Assembly: GCA_021799555.1 (NCBI GenBank)
Contig: JAJZAG010000241.1
Coordinates: forward strand, 1 to 5,973
DNA length: 5,973 nt
From: Deltaproteobacteria bacterium
GTDB taxonomy: Bacteria > Desulfobacterota > Binatia > Binatales > Binataceae
Direction of reading: 5' to 3'
Under the pieces are notes generated by a model, which saw nothing but the letters and a program-made list of their open reading frames with translations, was not told the origin of the DNA and searched no databases. The translations under genes and the position numbers were made by a program. Of this stretch, positions 1-5,432 are shown piece by piece. Every line of letters starts with the position of its first letter. Position 1 is the stretch's first letter.

Positions 1-31
1 CGCGCCACTTCCCGGCACCCGCACCGGATGC

Positions 32-61
32 TTGATCGATCGCGCCGCACCACAGTATAGC
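32..61 (+). promoter_or_regulatory. Possible sigma-70-type promoter upstream of the flavin oxidoreductase gene
   Basis: A TTGATC box (32-37) and a TATAGC box (56-61) are separated by 18 bp. Each matches the sigma-70 consensus at four of six positions. Transcription would begin near position 68, which excludes the upstream in-frame TTG at 32 and fits a start codon at 113. This is a pattern match only; GC-rich genomes contain many such chance matches. Confidence 0.3.
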
Positions 62-96
62 TCCAGTCAGGAGCGAGCCCGAATAGCCGCTCACCC

Positions 97-102
97 AAGG
101 AG
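97..102 (+). promoter_or_regulatory. Ribosome binding site that fixes the start of the flavin oxidoreductase
   Basis: AAGGAG lies 10 nt before the ATG at 113. The frame is open back to a TTG at 32, but the extra 27 residues have no family resemblance. The conserved N-terminus (TPICDLFGIKYPI) starts at residue 4 from the ATG at 113. Confidence 0.7.
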
Positions 103-112
103 TTGGAACGCG

Positions 113-1114
113 ATGCTTCACACCCCGATTTGCGATCTGTTTGGAATCAAGTACCCCATCCTGCTTGCCGGAATGGGTGGCGTGGCGATGCACAAGCTCG
201 TCGCCGCCGTTTCGAACGCTGGCGGCTTGGGTGTGATCGGAGCGGCATCGCTTGCACCCGACGAATTGCGCGCCGAAATCCGCAAGACCCGCGAACTTAC
301 CGACAAGCCGTTTGCCGTCGATCTACTCGCGCCGATTCCCGACATGATGCGTCCGCACATGCCTGTTATGATCGAAGAGAAGGTCCGCATCTTCGTTGCC
401 GGACTCGCCGTCCCGACCGAGTTCATCAAGACGATGCACGAGCACGGGATGAAGGTCGTCGCGATGTGCGGCAAAGTCCATCATGGCCTAAAGGCGCAAG
501 CTGCCGGCGTCGATGTGGTCGTCGCGCAAGGCACAGAGGCAGGAGGACACACCGGCGAGATTGGGATGCTCTCGCTGGTGCCTCAGATGATCGACGCACT
601 CAAGATCCCCGTGCTCGCCGCTGGCGGAATCGCCGACGGCCGCCAAATCGCCGCCGCGCTAACGCTTGGTGCGCAGGGTGTCGTGATTGGGACGCGCTTT
701 ATCGCGACACCCGAGGCGCAGGCCGCCGATGTATATCGCGATGCGATTCTCAGGGCACATGAAGACTCGACAATCCGCACTCGGTGCTACACCGGCAAGC
801 CCTGCCGCGTGATTCGCACGGCTTATGCGATGGAATGGGAGCGCGACCCGTCGAAAATCAAGCCGTTTCCTGAGCAGGGAATGATCTCGCGGCGCAACGG
901 TGTCATGAACTATACGGGGACTCGGCAGGGAGTCGCCGATCCCGAGCGAACTTTTATGCCGACTGGGCAAGGCGCTGGCCTAATCAAGGAGATCAAGCCC
1001 GCTGCGCAGGTTTTCGCCGACCTGCTTCACGAGACCGAAACCGCTTTCGCGCGTGCCTCGGAATTGAGTGCCGATCACTCCGCAATGCAGCATTCGTCCG
1101 CCCCTGTGCGCTAG
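113..1114 (+). CDS. Nitronate monooxygenase / 2-nitropropane dioxygenase family flavoprotein (FabK-like fold)
   Basis: A 333-residue cytoplasmic FMN enzyme with a TIM-barrel fold. Family members oxidise alkyl nitronates to carbonyl compounds and nitrite using O2; the close relative FabK reduces enoyl-ACP in fatty acid synthesis. Visible motifs are the N-terminal barrel entry (KYPILLAGMGG, residues 13-23), AVSNAGGLGVIGA (32-44), EAGGHTG (142-148) with the expected catalytic His146, the phosphate-binding LAAGGIADGR (168-177) and VVIGTRF (190-196). The C-terminal GQGAGLIKEI (285-294) is typical of the nitronate monooxygenase branch, and 333 residues is a usual length. FabK cannot be excluded from motifs alone, because the EEKV segment (88-91) and His146 are common to both. 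No fatty acid synthesis genes lie nearby. The true substrate is unknown. It stands alone on its strand and ends facing rpsU. Confidence 0.92.
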   Translation: MLHTPICDLFGIKYPILLAGMGGVAMHKLVAAVSNAGGLGVIGAASLAPDELRAEIRKTRELTDKPFAVDLLAPIPDMMRPHMPVMIEEKVRIFVAGLAVPTEFIKTMHEHGMKVVAMCGKVHHGLKAQAAGVDVVVAQGTEAGGHTGEIGMLSLVPQMIDALKIPVLAAGGIADGRQIAAALTLGAQGVVIGTRFIATPEAQAADVYRDAILRAHEDSTIRTRCYTGKPCRVIRTAYAMEWERDPSKIKPFPEQGMISRRNGVMNYTGTRQGVADPERTFMPTGQGAGLIKEIKPAAQVFADLLHETETAFARASELSADHSAMQHSSAPVR

Positions 1115-1130
1115 GCGCGGCCATCCACGC

Positions 1131-1167
1131 GGCGCGACGTTCATAATTTTATCGGATATGTCGCGCC
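1131..1167. repeat. Inverted repeat between convergent genes (possible transcript-end hairpin)
   Basis: GGCGCGAC (1131-1138) is perfectly complementary to GTCGCGCC (1160-1167) across an AT-rich 21-nt loop. In the + strand transcript the stem extends to 10 bp through a G-U and a U-A pair. It begins 16 nt after the stop codon of the flavin enzyme, between two convergent genes, so a bidirectional transcript-end structure is plausible. Neither side has an adjacent T tract, so it is not a canonical intrinsic terminator. A dimeric regulator site is an alternative reading. Confidence 0.4.
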
Positions 1168-1243
1168 ACAACATTGCGCGAGCAACGGCTAAAAAGCTAT
1201 GCGCACCGGCTCCTCAAGTCGCAATCAATAATGTCAAGGGAAA

Positions 1244-1441
1244 TTAGAGAGCAGAGGCGCGGCGACGGCGCTGCTCTTTGCGACGGCGGCGCTGTGCTTC
1301 AGAGCGCTTACGCTTGCGGCGGACGCTGGGCTTCTCATAAAACGCCCGCTTCTTCATTTCCTTGAACACCCCCTCCTTCGCCAACTTGCGCTTTAGCACG
1401 CGCATCGCCTGATCGAGGGAGCCTTCAACTCGTATTTCCAT
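1244..1441 (-). CDS. rpsU: 30S ribosomal protein S21
   Basis: A 65-residue, very basic protein that matches S21 from end to end. S21 is a small-subunit protein near the 3' end of 16S rRNA that helps initiation on mRNAs. Visible signatures are the N-terminal MEIRVEGSLDQAMRVLKRKL, the central EGVFKEMKKRAFYEKPSVRRKRK, and an Arg/Lys-rich tail (RRRRKEQRRRR). The length is normal. The start ATG is preceded by AAGGAG (1446-1451 on the complement), with a short 4-nt spacer. It is a single-gene unit here, convergent with the flavin enzyme and divergent from the SDR gene; none of its frequent partners (dnaG, rpoD, a GatB/YqeY-domain gene) is adjacent. A weak promoter candidate lies just upstream. Confidence 0.97.
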   Translation of the reverse strand: MEIRVEGSLDQAMRVLKRKLAKEGVFKEMKKRAFYEKPSVRRKRKRSEAQRRRRKEQRRRRASAL

Positions 1442-1459
1442 AGTTCTCCTTACGCGCGC

Positions 1460-1502
1460 ATTTTAGCCTATCGACATTAAGTCTCTCCTTCGCCAGAGTC
1501 AA
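1460..1502 (-). promoter_or_regulatory. Candidate promoter region of rpsU
   Basis: On the complement, TTGACT (1497-1502) matches the -35 consensus at five of six positions. At 17 bp spacing the -10 is a poor TAATGT (1474-1479). A better -10-like TAAAAT (1460-1465) matches five of six but sits 31 bp from that -35. At least one of these probably marks the rpsU promoter, because the gene needs its own promoter in this divergent gap; which one cannot be decided from sequence alone. Confidence 0.3.
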
Positions 1503-1606
1503 CCGCCCAGTCCCAGCGGGCGAGAGCCTTGGGGTTTGGCACGATTAAGGGCATTGCTGAACAGCTTCAACGCTACCGCTGCGCTCTGGTAAATGATACG
1601 GGATAC

Positions 1607-1641
1607 CGGCGGTGCGCGATCGCTCACGCCGACAGCTTTTT
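1607..1641 (+). other. GC-rich leader hairpin followed by T5, upstream of the SDR gene
   Basis: CGGC-G-GTG (1607-1614, one bulged G) can pair with CACGCCG (1625-1631) around a 10-nt loop that contains the palindrome GCGATCGC (1616-1623). Five T residues follow at 1637-1641, after a 5-nt gap, and the SDR ribosome binding site begins at 1645. The layout resembles a weak intrinsic terminator or attenuator in a leader, but the gap and short T run make it marginal. The rest of the 1442-1656 gap shows no clear + strand promoter. Confidence 0.22.
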
Positions 1642-1644
1642 CAT

Positions 1645-1649
1645 AGGAG
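1645..1649 (+). promoter_or_regulatory. Ribosome binding site that fixes the SDR start
   Basis: AGGAG with a 7-nt spacer to the ATG at 1657. The open frame extends back to 1612, but the added 15 residues (MRDRSRRQLFHRSPT) are not part of the Rossmann fold, which begins immediately after the chosen ATG. Confidence 0.75.
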
Positions 1650-1656
1650 CCCTACG

Positions 1657-2445
1657 ATGGATTTGCAACTCAACGGGAAAGTCGCGATGGTCACCGGCGG
1701 CAGTCGTGGACTCGGCCTCGCGATGGCCGAGACGCTCGCTGCGGAAGGTATGTCGGTCAGCATCTGCGCGCGTGACGCGAAGGCGGTTAATGCCGCCGGA
1801 CTGCAGATCGATGATATCACGGTCCGCAGTGGCGGACGCGCCGGCAAAATGCACCTCGTCGGCGATGTCACGCGCGTGGCTGACATGGAAAAATGGGTCG
1901 GGGGCGTTGCGCGCGAATTCGGCCGGATTGACGTGTTGGTGAACAACGCCGGCGCGGCGCGCCCGGGCGCTATTGCCGAGTTACCAGATTCGGCGTGGCA
2001 GGAACAGTTCGATCTCAACCTTTTTGCCGCCGTGCGCCTTTCCCGGCTCGTCGCGCCGCACATGGAAAATCAGGGCGGCGGGTCGATTATCAATATCGGA
2101 TCGATCTACGGGCGCGAGTCGGGAGGGCCGCTGACTTACAACGCATCGAAAGCCGCTCTGCATTCTTTCAGCAAGCTTCTCGCGCGCGAATTCGCGGCAA
2201 AGAAAATTCGCGTTAACACAGTCGCCCCAGGTTCGATCCTCGTCCCCGGCGGAAACTGGGAACGCCGATTCAAGGAGAACCCTGCGTTCGAAAAGGATTT
2301 CCTCTCGCGAGAAATGCCGGCCGGTCGGCTCGGTACTGCGACTGAAGTCGCTTACGCTGTCGCGATGCTTGCGTCGCCGCGCGCAAGCTGGATAACAGGC
2401 GCCAATATTCCCGTTGATGGCGCACAGGGTCGCTCGATCCTGTGA
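1657..2445 (+). CDS. Short-chain dehydrogenase/reductase (classical SDR, FabG-like)
   Basis: A 262-residue cytosolic NAD(P)-dependent oxidoreductase. All classical SDR signatures are visible: the cofactor-binding TGGSRGLG (13-20), Asp70 in the GDVT adenine-ring motif, NNAG (96-99), the structural Asn121 (DLNLF), and the catalytic Ser149, Tyr161 and Lys165 (YNASK, 161-165). RVNTVAPGS (185-193) and the C-terminal ITGANIPVDG (246-255) complete the fold. Arg17 and Arg39 at the cofactor pocket suggest NADP(H) preference, which is an inference. The substrate is unknown; family members of this kind include 3-oxoacyl-ACP reductases and many alcohol or steroid dehydrogenases, so no gene symbol is given. 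Its stop codon lies inside a GTGA overlap with the next gene, indicating one transcript and translational coupling. Confidence 0.95.
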   Translation: MDLQLNGKVAMVTGGSRGLGLAMAETLAAEGMSVSICARDAKAVNAAGLQIDDITVRSGGRAGKMHLVGDVTRVADMEKWVGGVAREFGRIDVLVNNAGAARPGAIAELPDSAWQEQFDLNLFAAVRLSRLVAPHMENQGGGSIINIGSIYGRESGGPLTYNASKAALHSFSKLLAREFAAKKIRVNTVAPGSILVPGGNWERRFKENPAFEKDFLSREMPAGRLGTATEVAYAVAMLASPRASWITGANIPVDGAQGRSIL

Positions 2446-3554
2446 ACGCGCGAGTTAGCCGGCTCACGCCGATAAAAGTTGCTCTCACCGCCGCCGCGGT
2501 GCTCGTCGCCGGCTGCGCTGCGCCACTTCCCACGACGCAGCTTCCACCGACGCGCTTGGTCGCGCCGGCCCTTGAGTTTCCACAGTTCCGCGACTATCGG
2601 GGAATTGTCGATTGCCGCATGAAGAGCGCGGGCCTCGGCGAGTCCAAGCTCGCCGATCTCGCGCGCAACGCACAAATCGATTTTGTGACTATCGCAGACC
2701 CTGCGAATAAAGGCAGCACCGATTATGGAATCGGTGGTTTCACTTCCCAGATACTGTTCATCCCCGGCGCTGCGTTCCGAATCGCCGGCGGCGAGATAAT
2801 CGGTGTAAATCTGCATCAGCCGGTCGACACGTCGCTACCACCGACCGAGCTTATTGGTGCGATCCACGATCAGGGCGCGCTCGCGATCGCCGCTGAAGTA
2901 CCGAGATTCGAGTCGTCGAGCAACTACGCGCTGGCTGACGCGATGGAAGTGTATAATCAGAATGAGGCATTCGACAACATCAGTTCAACCGCACTCTTCT
3001 GGCGCGCAATTTTTCTTTCGACCGATCGCTTTCTGCTCGATCTTGCCCCGCGCAGCAACGTGAGTCTCGCCCTGTACGACGCGATGACCGCCGGAGCGCG
3101 GATCACGCTTGTTGCAGGGATGGGCGCTCCAGACAATCTGACGGTGATGGGCTCGAAAGTTGGCAGCTTCGACCAACTCTTTCTCTTTTATGCCACTCAT
3201 CTGCTCGCTACCGATCGCAGTATCGATTCGTTGATTGACGCGATGCGGCGGGGCCGAGCCTATGTGAGTTTCGACATCCTTGGCTACGTGGGCGACTTCG
3301 CGTTCTACGCGCAAAGCGGCGACAGCAAAACGATGATGGGCGACGAGGTCCACTTGTCCGACGGGCTTGCACTCAAGACCGAGCTTCCCGGCAGGGCTGG
3401 TCGGATCGTGATGCTCAAAGACGGCGCAGAGGTAGCCTCAATCACCGACGCGGCGGAATTCGCATTTGCGCCCAAGACGCCGGGCGCGTATCGAGTCGAA
3501 GCGTGGCGTCGCGGCCATCCATGGATTCTTGCGAATCCGGTTTACGTCCGCTGA
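2442..3554 (+). CDS. Lipoprotein with a degenerate PHP domain (CehA/McbA-like), probable pseudoenzyme
   Basis: 370 residues from a GTG start that overlaps the SDR stop. No other plausible start precedes the signal peptide. Residues 8-24 are hydrophobic and end in a lipobox (V22-A-G-C25), so the mature protein should be lipid-anchored at Cys25. The remainder follows the layout of CehA-type PHP metallohydrolases: RGIVDCRMKS (53-62) where the family has an HxH motif, FVTIADP (81-87) for the TDH motif, GGEI (116-119), GALAIAAEVP (145-154) for the AHP motif, AMEVYN (167-172), and GAPDN (228-232) for GSDxH. The C-terminal beta-sandwich-like part is well kept, ending in PWILANPVYVR (360-370). Asp86 and Glu118 remain, but most metal-binding histidines are replaced by Asp, Arg, Pro or Ala. 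It may therefore be a non-catalytic binding protein. The family assignment comes from motif recall and is moderately sure. Confidence 0.85.
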   Translation: MNARVSRLTPIKVALTAAAVLVAGCAAPLPTTQLPPTRLVAPALEFPQFRDYRGIVDCRMKSAGLGESKLADLARNAQIDFVTIADPANKGSTDYGIGGFTSQILFIPGAAFRIAGGEIIGVNLHQPVDTSLPPTELIGAIHDQGALAIAAEVPRFESSSNYALADAMEVYNQNEAFDNISSTALFWRAIFLSTDRFLLDLAPRSNVSLALYDAMTAGARITLVAGMGAPDNLTVMGSKVGSFDQLFLFYATHLLATDRSIDSLIDAMRRGRAYVSFDILGYVGDFAFYAQSGDSKTMMGDEVHLSDGLALKTELPGRAGRIVMLKDGAEVASITDAAEFAFAPKTPGAYRVEAWRRGHPWILANPVYVR

Positions 3555-3617
3555 CCAAGCGCCGCCGGCGGATTCGAGCTAGGTACGCTGGCACCGGCAT
3601 CATGTGAGGGATCGGCT

Positions 3618-3989
3618 ATGGGAAAACAACCAATCTCGATTTTAATTCTCGTGGCGGCGATTGTCTTCCTCTCCGGATGCGGCGGCGTCGCACAGGATAA
3701 TCCCGACTCCCGAATAGCAAGTCTGCAGGACGGTATAACTACCTATTCGCAGGCGCTCGCATCAATGGGCAAGCCCTATCAAGACTACGGCCATCAGGAC
3801 GGCAGCCGCACGGTCGTCTACCTGATAAATGAACAACAAGCCGATGCGAGCGCCCACGTTCCAGTCCTCGGCCCGTTCATGGGTACCATCGCCCAGGTCC
3901 GAAACAAAATAACACTGAATTTCGACTCCGCTGGCGTCCTCACCAGTCACTCGTCGGAAATAGCCCCCGCCTCTCCGCCGCCGCAGTAG
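3618..3989 (+). CDS. Small lipoprotein with a BamE/SmpA-like domain
   Basis: 123 residues. The N-terminus is a lipoprotein signal peptide: Lys3, a hydrophobic stretch 6-18 and lipobox L18-S-G-C21. GAGGG (3606-3610) lies 7 nt before the ATG. The mature part resembles the BamE/SmpA fold: SLQDGITTYSQALASMGKP (35-53) follows the G-x-T-T ... lG-P helix pattern, then a strand at TVVYLI (65-70) and a last strand plus turn KITLNFDSAGVL (97-108). BamE itself is part of the outer-membrane protein assembly complex, but many small envelope lipoproteins share this fold, so a role in that complex should not be assumed. The Pro-rich end (APASPPPQ) is followed by stops in frame at 3987, 3990 and 3996. It lies 63 bp after the PHP-like lipoprotein on the same strand, with no clear promoter or terminator in the gap, so co-transcription is possible. 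Confidence 0.82.
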   Translation: MGKQPISILILVAAIVFLSGCGGVAQDNPDSRIASLQDGITTYSQALASMGKPYQDYGHQDGSRTVVYLINEQQADASAHVPVLGPFMGTIAQVRNKITLNFDSAGVLTSHSSEIAPASPPPQ

Positions 3990-4020
3990 TAGTACTGAGT
4001 CGTCATCAATACGCGAAAAC

Positions 4021-4063
4021 AGCCACACGAATGGCTCATCGCGAGCGCGCTCGATAACTGAGC
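4021..4063. other. Structured gap between convergent genes
   Basis: Two overlapping, mutually exclusive inverted repeats lie between the small lipoprotein gene and the VOC gene. AGCCA (4021-4025) pairs with TGGCT (4032-4036). GCTCA (4034-4038) pairs with TGAGC (4059-4063) around an inner TCG/CGA step (4039-4041 with 4052-4054) and the 12-bp palindrome CGAGCGCGCTCG (4042-4053). There is no T tract. The position suggests transcript-end structure for one or both genes, but the evidence is weak. Confidence 0.28.
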
Positions 4064-4064
4064 A

Positions 4065-4460
4065 TCAACGCGGGGGTGGGCGATGCGTCGCGATCCACCA
4101 GGTATTGCCGTCGGGATCCTTGATGCCGCAGACGCGGTCGCCCCAGCTATGATCTGCGGGCTCGCGCACGGAGGTTGCGCCCTTGCTGAGTGCGCGGCGA
4201 TAAGTCGCGTCAGCGTCCGGGACATAAATCCAGATCGCGGATTTCATCGAGTCGTCCGTCCAGTAGCCTTTGCCGATAAGCAGCCTCGAGTCACCGATCT
4301 CGACCTCGGCGTGCAGATTTCCGGCCGTGCCGGGCGTTGGGGCCTGCGTCACTTGCGCATCGAAGACGCTCGTTACAAATTCGATCGCCTCACAGCCGCC
4401 GTGCAGTACGGTGGTCAGAGTGTGATGGCCCGGTTGAATATACTCTGCCTCGCCGCTCAT
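4065..4460 (-). CDS. VOC-superfamily protein (PhnB / glyoxalase-bleomycin resistance type)
   Basis: A 131-residue cytosolic protein of the vicinal-oxygen-chelate fold, made of two beta-alpha-beta-beta-beta modules. The N-terminus YIQPGHHTLTTVL (7-19) followed by AIEFVTSVFDA (25-35) matches the first module of PhnB-like proteins, and NLHAEVEIGDSRLLIG (48-63) gives its second half. The second module is seen in IYVPDADATYRRALSKGAT (78-96), REPADHSWGDR (99-109) and the hallmark KDPDGNTWWIATH (114-126). The substrate of this subgroup is generally unknown, and the fold alone does not prove metal-dependent catalysis. The position where relatives have FY is FV (28-29). GGAGGT sits 8 nt before the ATG. 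It starts 39 bp after the pssA stop on the same strand, so it is likely the last gene of the psd-pssA transcript. Confidence 0.92.
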   Translation of the reverse strand: MSGEAEYIQPGHHTLTTVLHGGCEAIEFVTSVFDAQVTQAPTPGTAGNLHAEVEIGDSRLLIGKGYWTDDSMKSAIWIYVPDADATYRRALSKGATSVREPADHSWGDRVCGIKDPDGNTWWIATHRPPPR

Positions 4461-4468
4461 TGGATCTG

Positions 4469-4474
4469 ACCTCC
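4469..4474 (-). promoter_or_regulatory. Strong ribosome binding site of the VOC gene
   Basis: On the complement, GGAGGT lies 8 nt before the ATG, a near-perfect Shine-Dalgarno sequence. It suggests efficient independent initiation even though the gene appears to share a transcript with pssA. Confidence 0.75.
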
Positions 4475-4499
4475 GTCGAGAAGCGAATCGCCGAATGGC

Positions 4500-5432
4500 T
4501 CAGGGATGCTCAGGCGGTTCAGTGAGAGCGCCGGTTTTGTGCGCGTCGGTGGGTGCTGGCACGATAGCGCTTGGCTTTGACATCGGGCGCATGACGGGAA
4601 CTTTCTCGTGCAGCTCTTCGCCGCGGAGCATTAGGTACGGACCTGACAGTACAAACGCAGTCGCGAATGCAAACGCGGTCAGTTGCGGCAGCGCAAACAG
4701 CAACGCAATTGCCAGCAATACGCCGATCATGAGTTCGATCTGGGCGCGATGATTGAAATCGAGGCCTTTGAAGCTCGGGTATGGTACGCGCGAGATCATC
4801 AGCCATCCAAGCGCCAGCGTCAGCGGTACCATCACGAAGCACAGCATGCGCGGCGAGTTGAATTCAAAATAACTGTAGGCAAGCGCGGTCCCGGCGATCA
4901 TTATCGCGGCGCCCGGCACGGGCAGGCCGACGAAGCGGCGCTTGTCAACCGTTTCAACCTGTACGTTGAAGCGTGCAAGCCGCAGCGCGGCGCAAACCAC
5001 GAACAGCCCGCTGATTGCGATTCCGAGCGTGCCGATCGGCTGAAGCGCCCATGTGTAAACGAGGATAGCCGGCGCCATCCCGAACGCGACCACGTCGGAG
5101 AGGCTATCGTATTCGACGCCAAACTGGCTCGAGGTGCGCGACAGGCGCGCTATACGGCCGTCAAGGCCGTCGCAGATGAACGCGATCAAGATCATCACGG
5201 CGGCCAGTTCGAAATGGCCGCCGATAGCCGAGATTGCGGAATAAAAGCCCGAGAGCAGTCCGAGCGAGGTGATCGTAGCGGGAACCAGAAACACGCCGCG
5301 GCGCAGAGGACCCACGACCTTACCGCGCTGTTCACGAAAGCGGCCGCGCAAAAAGCGGATTCGCTCGCGCTCTTCCGGAGTGCGGCCCTTCCAGGTACTG
5401 CCCTCGCGGGTACGGCGCGAGTCGGCGCTCAT
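4500..5432 (-). CDS. pssA: CDP-diacylglycerol--serine O-phosphatidyltransferase
   Basis: A 310-residue polytopic inner-membrane enzyme that makes phosphatidylserine and CMP from CDP-diacylglycerol and L-serine. The CDP-alcohol phosphatidyltransferase signature is complete: D88-x2-D91-G92-x2-A95-R96-x8-G105-x3-D109-x3-D113, with the four aspartates that bind the metals and act in catalysis. VPATITSLGLLSG (50-62) and RLARFNV (151-157) with FVGLPVPGA (167-175) are typical of the PssA branch. About eight hydrophobic segments are visible between residues 47 and 268. The first 46 residues are hydrophilic and Arg/Lys/Glu-rich, and the last 40 are Pro-rich; both are probably cytosolic tails outside the core. 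The start overlaps the psd stop as ATGA, so translation is likely coupled; only a distant GGAG precedes it. An internal GTG near residue 40 is a possible alternative start. Confidence 0.96.
   Translation of the reverse strand: MSADSRRTREGSTWKGRTPEERERIRFLRGRFREQRGKVVGPLRRGVFLVPATITSLGLLSGFYSAISAIGGHFELAAVMILIAFICDGLDGRIARLSRTSSQFGVEYDSLSDVVAFGMAPAILVYTWALQPIGTLGIAISGLFVVCAALRLARFNVQVETVDKRRFVGLPVPGAAIMIAGTALAYSYFEFNSPRMLCFVMVPLTLALGWLMISRVPYPSFKGLDFNHRAQIELMIGVLLAIALLFALPQLTAFAFATAFVLSGPYLMLRGEELHEKVPVMRPMSKPSAIVPAPTDAHKTGALTEPPEHP

Noticed and set aside
3..35. Possible tail of an upstream + strand gene (RHFPAPAPDA then TGA)
   Set aside because: Only ten codons are visible and nothing in them is recognisable; the reading is as likely to be chance.
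1174..1185. Mini-hairpin TTGC-GCGA-GCAA with a GNRA-type loop near the rpsU 3' side
   Set aside because: A four-base-pair stem is too weak, and no other element of a small RNA or terminator accompanies it.
1536..1558. Sigma-54-like boxes TTGGCACG and TTGCT upstream of the SDR gene
   Set aside because: The two boxes are 10 nt apart where the -24/-12 promoter needs about 4 nt, so they cannot act together as a sigma-54 promoter.
1529..1942. Open frame of 137 codons starting before the SDR gene
   Set aside because: Most of it lies out of frame inside the SDR gene, the product has no recognisable motif, and no ribosome binding site precedes it.
2..2531. 12-bp direct repeat GCGCCACTTCCC at 2-13 and 2520-2531
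   Set aside because: The second copy lies within the lipoprotein coding sequence, there is no extension or third copy, and a 12-mer match by chance is unsurprising here.
3562..3571. Palindrome CCGCCGGCGG after the PHP-like lipoprotein gene
   Set aside because: It is too short to form a hairpin with a loop and has no T tract; such palindromes are common in GC-rich DNA.
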